DNA of 64,000 nt from Blasia pusilla (Eukaryota > Marchantiophyta > Marchantiopsida > Blasiales): contig CM114272.1 in assembly GCA_050084515.1 (NCBI GenBank), forward strand, positions 55,180,001 to 55,244,000, read 5' to 3'. The position numbers were made by a program, and so were the translations under genes. Shown piece by piece: positions 23,048-34,512 of this stretch. Position 1 is the first letter of the stretch. Every line of letters starts with the position of its first letter. The notes under the pieces are model-generated. The model saw only the letters and a list, made by a program, of their open reading frames with translations. It was not told the DNA's origin and made no database searches.

Positions 23048-23990
23048 TGTTGTGATCCTCATAACCTAACGCGAACCAATGAGAAATATCAAAATTCTAG
23101 TGGACTCACACTAAGATGGAAGCTTATCGGAATGTCACGAGACAAAAGTTGCAAAAGGGAAATGCGACCCTTGATGGGCGTTTTAGATGATGGGGAGTAT
23201 AACCTACAAGAGCAAGATCAAACCTCAAGCAAGATTTTAGAAGAGATTAAGTCCCATGAGAGTTGGGCGCCAAGTGAACTATATCATGGCTTGAAACTTG
23301 ATTGATCATTTGGGGGTTGTCTATGTTTGAGGTCATAACAAGTAGACCCAAGATACATTTGAAATGAATAAGGTGGTATTACAAAGCATGTGAGGTGAAT
23401 TCCAACGCAATAAAAACCATGAGCAACGATATAGAAACCATCCCTAAACTATCGGAATGATAGTTAGGTTGAGGGTCACAAGGAGCGGCCCAAGAGGACT
23501 TCCCTAGATATTAGGAGGGGGTAATGATCTCTAGAACTATACGTAAGTGGTGGATTGAGAGTTTGGTTTTGGAGTTTTGATACCAATCCAAGTCCAGGTA
23601 GAGCAATTATGGATCTTAACCTTGGACATTGACCTATCACTCAATTATTGAGTCCTAGTGAGAGATTCATGTGAGGTCCAATGCGCAATAGGAACAACTG
23701 GGTGCGCTTCTATTGTTTCAAGTCCCTAAACTATCAAAGAAGTATTTTACAAGTCTTGAATGACTTGCATAAGTTGGGGAGTGAGGGATAGGTGAGTGTT
23801 TAACCTCGTCTAGATGTGGTGAGCTTGAAGAGTGGATCGAGACCTAGAATCAAGAGATGCAAGGTTGGTTGATCCAAAATTTGGCTAAAGTGAGTGCGTT
23901 TGGTTGCAAATTAGTAAGGAGAGCGTGACCAGTTGAATGCAAGTATGTACGACATAGTAGACTAGCAATGAGGGGAATAGGTCCATGACA
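23048..23990 (+). mobile_element. Decayed solo LTR of the same gypsy family as the LTR at 833-1830
   Basis: The start TGTTGTGATCCTCATAACC aligns with TGTCGCGACCCTCATGACC of the intact LTR, and the end AATAGGTCCATGACA aligns with AGTAGGGGCGCGACA. Shared ordered blocks include GGACTCACACTAAGATGG, GTTGAGGGTCACAA, AAGTCTTGAATGACTTGCAT and AAAGTGAGTGCGTTTGGTTGCA. Length is 943 against 998. Many differences are C to T or G to A at CpG sites, as expected from long cytosine methylation. No chromodomain, polypurine tract or internal region lies next to it, so it is probably a solo LTR. Flanking pentamers (ATATG and ATGTC) do not match, so a target duplication is not visible. Confidence 0.72.
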
Positions 23991-25737
23991 ATGTCGAAAA
24001 TAGAAGGTATTGGATAAATCAAAACAACATCATCCAAGAATCATAAGGGGCTATTTGTTGACGTACAAAAAAATTAGGTTCTATATTCTTTTCAATAAAC
24101 TGTTTGTGCCCATTCCACTAAACTAGTTGTAAATTTTTTTGCATGATATGTTGAAGTTTGAATCTTCAAAATTTGTATATTCGATCTCAAAGGAACAAAT
24201 TCTATCTTCATATTTTCTTGAGAATTAAAAACTACCTTTAATTTGCAAAAAAATTTGAAGTGTTTGTTGTATGAAATAAAGTTCTTCGTCAATTACATTA
24301 AAATGATGTAACACTTGGAAAAATAGAAGAAATTTTTTTGTAAGAATTTTTTAAAACCTATCATCTACTATAGAAGATCGCATGACTAATCCTTTAGACC
24401 TAAATTATCCTTAATCAATCTCAAATGCAAATTTGTTATTGCATTGATATCTAGAAACACATCAATTCACAAGGGATTAGGACGTTCATGCGATCAATCC
24501 AAAGTTTGCCATGGTTCGTACTTAATCCTTCCATAATACGAGTAACAAACTAATTTTTTCCTCACATGAATGTGCAAGATCTCGTGTAAATTTGTGTGAA
24601 TGATGGAAAATGCTGTAAGTTTGTGTTCACGATGAAGAATTTCTTATGTTCCTAGTCATGCTACGAAAGATTAATGGATGAATGTGGAACATACGGGATC
24701 TTGGAGATGGATGAAGGTGAAACTTAAGATGAGTAAGGTTAGGAACATGATATACAATCTTTACATGGCCAAAGTTTTTCATCCCTTCCATATAGTATTT
24801 GTGACTAGTAACACGAGGCTATAAGGTCCCAAAATGAGAAGCACTAGGGAGAGCATGGGGGGAATTGTCTAAAAAAACCCAAAGTGAGCATGAAGACATT
24901 TTACCCTTGATAGGAGACTCCCTTGGTTCTAATCTTGCCATCCCGACCGAATGCGTAAGACAATCCGCTAATCACGCTCATAAGTGCAGCCATTATGCCG
25001 TACGTCCTCATCGCATCGTTCGTTGTTCGGTTTGTTTGATAAGTTCAAATCGTACCCGGCTTTATTATCAGCGTGCGATTGGCTGCAATCAATGTGTGTG
25101 GAAATACCATAAATAAACGTCGATAAAGCCTCAAAACCAAAAAAGAAAGTTCCGAATATGATTATTGAAGTCTCACAGCTCCGCGTGACACGCAAGCCGC
25201 TAATCGTCGTCGGCTGCCGCTCCATCGCCTTCGTTCGTTTTTCAAACTCTGTCTTTCAAAAACTCCTTCCTTTCGCGGCCTCCTCCTCCTCTTCCTCTTC
25301 CTCCTCGACCCTCCCAACAACAACAACAACAACGAAACAGCGCTGGCGCTATACCTCCGCTGTGCCTTTCCCTCGACTCGTCGTCTCTTTCTTTCTATCT
25401 CTATGCGTGTGTCTCCGCGAACTCGTTGCGGTGCGCGTCGCTGCCATTACTGCCCCTTCTCGTCATTCTCGTGCGCGCGTCGGGGGAGCACGCGAGGGAC
25501 TCGAGGAGAAGAGCGGAGAAGAAGGATCGAGGATTCGGTGCTCCGGAGTGGAGGGCCGGCCTTTTAGTTGTCGGCCGGGGCTCGTGGACGAATTGGCACG
25601 GAGGTGGAGGTCGGATGCGATGGAAAGAGGAGGATGGATTCGGGGTTGAAATCGGTGCGGTGGTAGGGGAGTTGGTCCCGTGTGATCGAGGAATTTGAAA
25701 GGAGGATGGGGAAACGGGAGGAGGGGAGAAAGAGGGA
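23991..25737. other. AT-rich spacer, then CT-rich leader and promoter of the LIN37-like gene
   Basis: 23991-24860 is AT-rich with no gene. From about 25150 the composition changes sharply: CT-rich runs (25280-25310), CAA repeats (about 25315-25333) and then purine-rich DNA. This looks like the promoter and long 5' leader of the gene that follows. A 163-codon frame at 25158-25649 consists largely of Ser/Thr runs coded by these tracts and is not called. Confidence 0.55.
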
Positions 25738-26055
25738 ATGGGAAAGAGGACAGGGGAAGGAGGAGGAGAAAAGGAGGAAGGCGATGGAGAGGGGGAAGGC
25801 TTGAATCAGGAAGAAGGGGAACGGGAGGGCGAGATGCAGGAACTGTCTAGGTCATCGCTCGCAGCCGCCAGTGTTTCATCTGCGCACCATCAGGCCGCGA
25901 GGGGTTCGTATCTGCGTCAACAGCTACATCATCATAGCCTTTACCAGTCTCCGGCGAAAGGACAGCGGAAGATTTCTTCACTCCTGAACGTCAACAGGAT
26001 TTCGTCTCGGGCGAGTTTGACTGCCGCGTTTGGGAGACTGCTTGAATCACAGTAG
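25738..26055 (+). other. Upstream ORF of 105 codons, in frame with the LIN37-like gene
   Basis: Starts MGKRTGEGGG with a Glu/Gly-rich, repeat-coded head, then a more ordinary Ser/Gln/His-rich part (MQELSRSSLAA...), and ends ...LLESQ followed by TAG (26053-26055). The next in-frame Met, six bases later, opens the LIN37-like frame. The stop is in the setting CAG TAG CAG TCT. It may be a long regulatory upstream ORF, the true N-terminus behind a read-through or mutated stop, or leader without coding role. No family match is recognised. Confidence 0.4.
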
Positions 26056-26061
26056 CAGTCT

Positions 26062-29000
26062 TTGAAGCAAAAAGCGGGGCAGAAGATGCCTGGCGGAGGA
26101 ACTGCTCGGCAACCGCTTCAGTTTGGAGCGTCCTCTATGCCTCAATTACCTCGCCCTGTGGCTATCCCTGCTCGTTCTTCGTCGCAATATTTGCTGCAAG
26201 AGGGGCCTGAGCCGGGCTTTCAAGGTGGTGCAAGACCTGCATCTAATCCGCAGGTAGCTCCGCAACCTGTTACCGCACCTATTCCTCATGTAGGATCGAG
26301 ACCACAAGCCAGCGTCTCGAATCCTACCGCACTTCCCCGGGCCTTCACTCAACAGAGCCAGCCGAGGACCACTGTTCTTCGTCCGATTTCCAGGAACGTA
26401 TCACCTGCCCTCGTGCAGCAGTCGCCGGAAGAAATTATCCAGCACGGTCAGCCGCTTTCCATGACGCCGGCTTCGGTATCTGCAACCGCCCAACCTCGAA
26501 TTCTCACCGCCGCCCCAAACCGTGTCCATGGTTCATCTCAGAATCCGAGCCAGTCTACTATCGTCTCCCAAGCACAAGCCTCGCAGCAGCAGCAAACAGC
26601 AGGCACCGGGACTATTGCTGGACTTCAACAGGTGCACCTGCCTTCGCATTCTCGAGTAGTGTCCGGAAAGAATTCCTCTGTGTGCTATCAATCCTTATGC
26701 CGTCTCTTGAAACTCTGCTAAATTGTGTGCCGCGTATTCGTGTTAGTTCTCCTATTCATGTGGGGATGTTCAGTAACTTGATCAAACCTCTCTTGGAAGC
26801 TGTCAGTAGATGCCCGATTGGGTTCGTTAATCCTACCCAATTAACTAGATACTCCCCTTGAATGCAGACATCTTCAGGAGTTCGTCCCGCGATTTCGGGA
26901 ACAATGCCGTCCAGCGTCGGTGATGTTCCTCACAGGTAAAATCTGGCCTCGCTCGCTTCCAATTTTTGGTCAGTCCATGGTCTGTCCCACAATCAGATTT
27001 TGTTTGTCAAGATACTTCGGAAGTTTTCATGAAGTTAGCCATCGTAACGGTCTTAAAGGTCATACACAGCTGTATGTTCTTCACTGATGAGTTGGAAATA
27101 ATTGCAGGGATCGGAGCGTTGACAATCGTGTACTGGTGAACGTGTGTGACAGAAAAGTAAGTGCTAGGATTCTGCGTTTTGAACTAGATCTGAATCTGTC
27201 AGCGATGTGCTTTCCAAGCTAGAATCTGAAGTCGAGAAAACGTTTTTGTCATCTTCTGATAAGTGTTGGGTCAATTTCCTGGATTAATAAATCACTCCTC
27301 TCAGCTGCAGGAGCTCTGCCATAGATACCAGGATTACGTGGTGGACATGCCCAAGAATAGTTGAGGAGAAGGTACTGGGGATTCCGAGAGTCTTGTCAGA
27401 AGAACTTATTATGTTCGCACTGTGCAGGTGAAATTGGCTTCAGAACTTGAAACAACCTCTCTTTATGCGCTGTGCCGGCGTTGGATACGAAATGATCTGC
27501 CCAGGAAAGACCAGGTTGGTGCTATGGATATGAGCTTTAAGTTTACAAGTGGTCGGTTGACTGGGAAAAAAAAAATTCTTTGCAGCTCACTCCTTCGGCT
27601 CCTTCCTACTCTCAGATATTCTGGCGGGGGGTTTCAAGGAAAGTGTTCTTCAGCTTGTCAGTGAGACAGTGAACAAAGTCGTTTTCTGCAATTTTTCAAG
27701 CACACCGTTTGGAACTGCTCCCACCCGGGTTCGACTGTAAATTTAGATTTCACCACCAACAAACGACACAATGAAAGCTTGTTTTTTTTTCTGCTTCAGT
27801 ACTTGCGTGGGCGGAAGAAGTTGTTATCGCCTGTTGCCAGATTCCTCGTCGTTTATAGTCTTCACAGCGATCTTGTTGTCTCTCTCCTTATCACAGTTTC
27901 GTATCCACACCCGTCGAATTTTCAAAAGCCCAAGATGAAATATGTGACCTAGTTTCTTAGGTAGGGTTTCATTTAATTGTTTTGATGGGTAGCAGATGAT
28001 TTGTCTGTGTCTACTGTGTCTACAATATCTGGTTCAAGGGGTTGTATTATTTTTCATGTACTCATTACACATTAAACCCAAGTCTGTCAGGTCAATATTA
28101 TATTAACAATTGGGTATCTTACTATTGGCAATGAGAGTGAACAGGGAGCCCTTGACATTCCCAATCATGAGCCAGAATGCTTACTTACTACCAATAGAAC
28201 CGTCGGCTTCTTTTGTGTGGCAGCCAGTTCTGTGGGATTGCCCTCCTCTCCCGAGACCCTTGTCAGCTGCGGAAGCAGAAAAGAATGAAGCTGAAATGAT
28301 GGGAAATGGCAAGAAGAATGAAGAAACTGCAAGACTCACTGAGGTATGATGCTTGCATCACAATCGTCTGCATTTATGTTGGCTTCCACAGTCGGAGGAG
28401 CTTATGGTTTTTCTTAATTGTAATGTACGCATATGTTGGCCATCAAGGCTATTTACTGTCTTGACGAATAAGTCTGCATTCCTCCAGCCCAACCGCACGT
28501 TCTGATGAAGTTTCAGTATCCTCTTTGTGAGTGTCGCATGGCCAAGAGTATCCAAGCATGAATCCCATATTTGGCAACCAGAAACAGTGAAATTTGTTGT
28601 GCTTTGCATGGACTTAAACTCGTTGATGTATCACCATCCCCGTTAGCTTGGCTTAATCTTAGATAGCAGCAAGAGACAAAAGTGGGGTGCATCGATGAAC
28701 GGACTTGTGGCAGTTATTCTCAAGAAGGTTTCTGCTGTGTTACCAATAGAGGGGTTGAAATCCTCACTTTTAGATGCACACAAGTTTTTTCACACATCTT
28801 AAGCTTCTAATCTCTTGCGGAAAGATTTGCAACCTTCTGTTTTGTCTTAAAAAACAAGTTGTCTGAAAAAGATGATCTCGCGTTTCATGTTCTTCCGTAC
28901 ACCTGAACTTCTCTAGCAACCAATGAAACGTAGGAGAGGTGATGTGTAACGGTTTCATTAAGACTTATTTGCCTGGAATGCAGCCAGAGCTGGAAGAACC

Positions 29001-29707
29001 TGTCGGGTCTGTCTCCGAGAAGAAAATTTTGGAGCATCACGTCGAACGCTTCAAAATGATCCGGAAGAGGTTGATTTTTCTTTCCAATATCTCTACAGAA
29101 CGAGAGAAGGGGAAATTGGAGATCTGTGAAACTTATCCTTGAGTTCAATTTTGACGTTCTCAATTCTTTTCAAAGAACTCTAAAGAATTGCTCCACCCAC
29201 GAAGGTGTCTTCAAATGGATTGATTGGTACCTCCATACTCTGTGAGAGCTCTATTGTTTAGGGATATACTCGATGCCCGTCAGTTCTTCAAAAGCTATAA
29301 CTAAGGTCTAGTTCATTCGTTTTAATACCCAAAAGCAGTGAAGTCTAGGATTTGTTAATGGCATCGTTCTGAAATAGAGGGACCTTGGAAAAAATCTCTC
29401 GGTTAGTTCACCCCACAGTAGCGGTGCGTTCCTTTTATTTGGGTTTGAGGATTCACCTGCCTCTCCCGAGGCATCCAGATGCAAAGGTTGTATAAGCTCG
29501 TCTCGTGGAGCTCCGGTCCTATCCATCCTTGCCTACACTTCAGTCCTTGGACACCTCCCGAAGGAAAACTAAAGTTTGTACGACTTGATTTTCTGGTGCA
29601 GGTTTCGGGACGATCGCGTGCACCGAATCGCTCGCTTTAAACCACGTTTGGCCTTGCTTTTGCCTGGCAATGTAGACAACATTAAGCGCGATACTTCAAC
29701 GGAATAG
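26062..29707 (+). CDS. LIN37: LIN37-like DREAM/MuvB complex subunit
   Basis: Join on the plus strand: 26062..26631, 26868..26935, 27108..27156, 27428..27514, 28176..28343, 28984..29069, 29602..29707. Phases close to 377 residues and all introns are GT-AG. In animals LIN37 is a core MuvB subunit that helps repress cell-cycle genes in the nucleus; plants have a homologue. Evidence: a disordered Gln/Pro/Ser-rich N-terminus (1-190), then the core VDNRVLVNVCDRKVKLA and SLYALCRRWIRNDLP (240-254, with Y242, C245, W248, N251), a PPLPRPL stretch near 285-295, a helix KKILEHHVERFKMIRKR (about 327-343) and the C-terminal RIARFKPRLALLLP (351-364). Skipping 27157-27427 joins DRK to VKLA exactly as the family pattern needs, and the last intron joins RKR to FRDDR. 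The exon 1 donor and the exon 5 acceptor (28175) are the least certain. Start is Met at 26062; Met at 26089 is possible. Confidence 0.78.
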
Positions 29708-32700
29708 TCTCACCCCAGATCCGACCGTCTCTTGGGAGAAGTTTCTTGGGTCGCAAAGATGCAACCTGTAACAGTTTTGGTTTCTATCCCATCTCCCCGA
29801 CACAATTTGCTGTAAGAGTTTCCTTTCATTCTTTTGACGCCTAGGAAGAAGAATCTGAGCACTCGATAGCAAAACGCTGACAGAGGGAGTATCTGGGGTT
29901 TATCATGTATACTCGTTATGGAAGGTGACGTAGGTAACAGTAGGTTACCTTCATTATTTCAGGGACAAACCCTGACTAGGTTTGTAAAGTAAGTAGGCAC
30001 ACAATCACGTGTATCAAAGAACCCCTGTGTCAATTACAAGGCACGGATACACATCACAGTCCAGAAGGTTGGGGAATGGGAGCAGAGTTACCTTGACAGT
30101 AGCCGTACTCTGCCCAATCTCAAACGAAAGCGTTTGTCAACGCAGAATTTGGGTAGGAAGCTGCACTTGTGTAATGTGATCAGCGCTAATTGTTTTTATT
30201 TTACAGAAACTGATGATGGTCTGGATTCGGGGAGAAGATATTCCACCTTCCCACTTTGTTCAGAGCATATGGAATGTCTCTCGTCTTGAACCGCGACCTT
30301 CCACACCGAGCTCGAGTGTCACTGCGTCTTCACCACTTTGGGGTCCAAGTCCACGTACGACGAAGTCCTCATGTGCTCTGAAACCGCCTGCTGTATCCAT
30401 TCGTGACTACATACGTTTCCACCAATTTTGACTGGGGAATTCGGAAACGACGAACGGTGAAGTGAGTAAGGAGCAGTCCTTTGGAGTAGAGTTTCGACTG
30501 ATTGTAAGTCAACTTAGCCCGCATTGGCTGCTGGCAAGATCGGAGGGGAGTTGTCCAGACGAGAGTGTCGAGAAGGAAGGAGACATAAATGTGAAGATGT
30601 CAACGTCTAACAGTGTCATTCAGAAGTATTCTTGATTTGCGCGACAGGCCGTCGAGTGGCCCACGTCACGAGGATGCCTATCCGTATCTCGACGGCACAG
30701 CCCTCAGGATATGGACGATTGGTTCCAAATTTATCGAGTAGACAAAACCGCTGAGCCCAAGAACACGGGATCAATGAACAATGAACAGGCGTGGTGTCGA
30801 GAAGAATCTGAAGCGATGGAGTAGAATCGCTAAATTTGGAATTGGGGTACTCCACAAGTCCCCGACCATAGGATTACAGGTCACTGCCGCGCTTACCTCG
30901 TGCGAAGTTTCGAACTCAATCGGTAAAACTGGTGGAGCTTCTCGACAGTCCGACTGTAGGTCACTGGCACGATTACCTCGTGCCAGGTTTTGACTCAAAT
31001 CGCCCCTTCCTACTAACATCGGATCGTAGTCTCTCCAAAGACCCTAATTTAGGTAACTGCACCCCATAATTTTGTCGAGCTCTCACTGAACTCAAGCCGT
31101 CGTACTGTCCCGAAAACCTGTACGAAGTGAAAGTGTGCACGGAGTAATACGCTGAGCACCTCAAAACTTCAACTTCATGGATAGGGATGAAACACATACC
31201 ATCCATCTATGATCGGAGTGTGAACACCACGGGCATCATATGGAAGTTGAGGAGGAATTTGTGTGACCAGTGTGCGGCCTGAGGAAGGGGGAATTGATAC
31301 ACGTAAACAGGTTAGATGACTAGAAAAAAATGAGAGTATATGTCCAGGCCATTATTTATATATTATTATGGGAGAGTGTCATATCTCTCTGTCATGTCTT
31401 TCTTGGCTTTCGGGTAATTGACACTAGTAATTTGTGGCCGGGGTGATGGGAATGAAAAAACTCAGTTTAATTTTATGAATATTATGAATGATCAATTTTT
31501 GTTGCAAGACATCTACCGTGGATTAAGACAAATTTTCATGTAATTTCCTTTCTTAATTTTGAAAAAATAATTTATCCCTCTTCCAATCATTGTGTTTCAA
31601 TAAATAAAAGAAAATGACCTATTTTGATGATCTTTTCCCAAAAGAATGATTAAATTATTCCTCCAATCTAACTTGAAAGCTAAAAATAATTAGAATAATC
31701 TTCCTTTATTTTGAAGAATAAGTCTTGTCCCATTGGTGTCCTATTATCTTTTTCATTTTTCCCAAACGAAAATTTTGTTCCCCTCAAAACTAAACTTTAA
31801 ATTCCGTTTGCATGAACCTTGAAAAAGAAGTTTTAAATTTTCAAATGAGGTAAGATGAAAAAAATTGAAAAAGACTCTAAAAGAATTTTAGTTAATTATA
31901 AATTATTATTATGACCTTACCCATTCTTGTTTTCTTGCAGGGTAAAATTTTAAGAAATTCATGAATTCATGGAAAATTTTGATGGGATCCTTCAAAGTTT
32001 CTGATTTAGTAAAAAATATTCACTCCAAAGTTTGTCTCAAAATATTCTTAAAAAATCCCTCACAATTAAAGCTTCAAAAAGAGATTAAATAACATATTTC
32101 TAAAGTAATACATAATTTCCCGTCCAAAATTAACTTGAAATTAAAAATTTTAGTTTTTTTCCTAAATGTTGAAATAATGATTTTAGTTTTTAAAAATACA
32201 AATAAACTGATAATGAAAAAGAGGTAATTTTTTTTAATTTTAAAATTAATAATGATTTAAAAACCTCTTTTCTATTTAAATCTTAGCTTTGTATAAGGAA
32301 AATTAAACAGAAATTGAAAATCTGATAAGTGTCACACGTGGCGTTCACTGGGAGCCTTTTAGCCAGGGCTAACGCCCTTAGTAGTATGATGTGTCGCTCT
32401 TTTTGAACCAAATCATGTAAGCTCCTTGGGCTCTCTTACTAGTTACTAGCACGGGCATAGGCTATTAACTCAAAAGATGAGCTTGAACTTATACCACACT
32501 TGATAACACATAAGGAGATCTTAAACAAAACTAATCACTCTCCACAGTAACTCTAGTTGCTGTTGGGGAGATTGTGTATCCACAGTCTATAAGGGGGAGA
32601 GGAAAATCATTTAGATTTTTCGAGATAGTTAAGATCTACTTTTGATACCCCTTGCTGATATTGATGGGAATTTGTAAATCCTACACTATTATAGGTAAAA

Positions 32701-34512
32701 GAATCTAAATAGTTTGAGGTGAATCGTTCTATCAATATGTTTTCTTTCTTCAAACTCCAAAATTAGTTAGGTTTGTCCTTTTTAAATTAAGAAATTAATT
32801 AATTCTTCAAAAAAATATTCACTTGCAAAGTCAATTTTTAATGAGTAAATTTCATTTCATTAAAAAAAACTTAAAAGAAGACAAAAAAGATAACAAAACA
32901 TATTGATCAACCACCACCACATCATCCAATTGACAAAAGTCACCTTGAGACATAAAAATATAAATTCTTTAATGAGAGGTTACTTATATAGTACAAGGTA
33001 GGACACATATAATTGCTCTTGCCCAAAAAATCACGATTTACCGTTGTCGTCAAGTTAAATCATCCACTTCGTAAACTCCTCTATCATTAAATGTTAGAGA
33101 GAGATTTACTAGTATTAAGTTAATTAGCCTAGGAAAATGAAATTCCCATGTTTAAACCTCTTTAGGGTGGCTCATTTGTGCGGGCCCAACTTTAGGAAAA
33201 AAGAGATAATAAATAAAAGATGGGATTATAAAAATAAAGTAGTGAGATTGGTGGTTTAATGAAAGAAAAGCAAAAGTAGTCTTGGTTGGTGGCTAGGGTA
33301 GTTGAGGTAATTTGGAAGATATAAAATGAGTAAAGGAGGATATTTTAGAAGAAATAAGAGGTAATAAGCCTTGTGAGAAAGCCATATAGCACAAGATAAG
33401 ATTAGCTCTATTTGGTATTCTTCGGATCCCTTGTGAGTATATAAAGAGGAGGCTTCATCACCTTCTACTTCACATCTTGAATTTCTCGTGTCACTCTTGA
33501 GTGTATGGCTTTGGGATTGCTTGCTCTTCCAATGAGAGTGGATTATCCCTCTTGGGAGAGTAACTAGACCATGGTTTATTCTTCGAGAGGATTCTAGAGT
33601 GTGGTATGTGTGGAGACGAGAGACTTCTTACCTTAGGGGAGTTTAGTCATACTAGAAATAATGGATGGTTTAGCTTGTTATTTTCCTAATGAGAGTGGAT
33701 TACCCTTCATGGGATAGGAACTCCGCCAGACTCATTCTAAATGAGAGTAGAAGATGTTCGTCAAGTATGGATAGGGATGGAGCACGAGTTGTGCCGGATT
33801 TTCCTTTCCTTAATCCGTACCACATCAAAATTCTCTTTGTAGATAGGCGCTGGTTCACTCACTATCTAGTTTATCTCTTTGGGCAGGCGTTCATGAACCA
33901 AGTCATGCAATCTCCAACTTTGGTGATTCTTCTTATAGCCACGTACGGAAAGATATGGGATTGTACTTTGTATCTCCTTATATCCATGGACGTCATAGTT
34001 TTCCTCGAGTAGGGTTTAACACTAGTTGTGCTATTTTCCTTGTGTACAAACGTAAAATAGTTTATAGGGACTTCATAGTTAGGAATTTTGGGGTTCCATG
34101 TTATGAAGAAGTGATCGCCTCGGCACTACCATTCGGGATTCTTATTGTGAGAGAATGGAGGGGTTTCCATAATAATTCTGTATTGAAAAACTAGAACTTC
34201 TTATAGAGTTTGACTTGCATCAACCACGCCTACTACAGCTAGAAGGTCCGCCCTTACTCAAAGAAAGGCTCTCGATACAACACCGTGTAAACGAGCCATT
34301 GATGCTACCTCCTCTCTAATCACATCATGGGTGGTTGTTCGCTCTCTACCATGGGCACATCGGAAAACATGGATGTCCTTTACATCATTGGGCTCTCCCC
34401 ATAAAAATTTGGTACACCTACTAGAGAATCATGAAGAAGTCCAAGGTATAGAGGTAAAGCTATTGTGAATATACTTTGACAAACACTAAATGGAAAAATA
34501 CAGGATTTGGAG
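29708..34512. other. Intergenic stretch without a recognisable gene
   Basis: 29708-31300 has average composition and should begin with the LIN37-like 3' untranslated region. Frames of 70-82 codons at 30213-31206 overlap on both strands and show no domain. 31300-33400 is AT-rich. Around 33530 and 33690 a short phrase AATGAGAGTGGATTA.CC is duplicated, downstream of a strong TATA-like element. I see no gene there. Confidence 0.55.
33438..33446 (+). promoter_or_regulatory. TATA-box-like element TATATAAAG
   Basis: TATATAAAGAGGAGGC is a good plant TATA context in otherwise AT-rich DNA. No coding frame of note follows within 200 bases, so it may be the promoter of an unrecognised LTR or a non-coding transcript, or chance. 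Confidence 0.25.

Noticed and set aside
23036-23305. 89-codon plus-strand frame
   Set aside because: Lies within the decayed solo LTR; no similarity to a protein.
25158-25649. 163-codon frame with Ser and Thr runs
   Set aside because: Runs are coded by CT-rich and CAA microsatellite tracts of a leader; no domain.
27304-27378. Possible extra exon (LQELCHRYQDYVV...) in the LIN37-like gene
   Set aside because: It reaches a stop before a usable donor, while skipping it joins DRK to VKLA in phase and restores the family's core.
29070-29142. Read-through C-terminus RLIFLSNIS... of the LIN37-like gene
   Set aside because: A donor at 29070 joins in phase to 29602, giving RIARFKPRLALLLP, the expected family ending.
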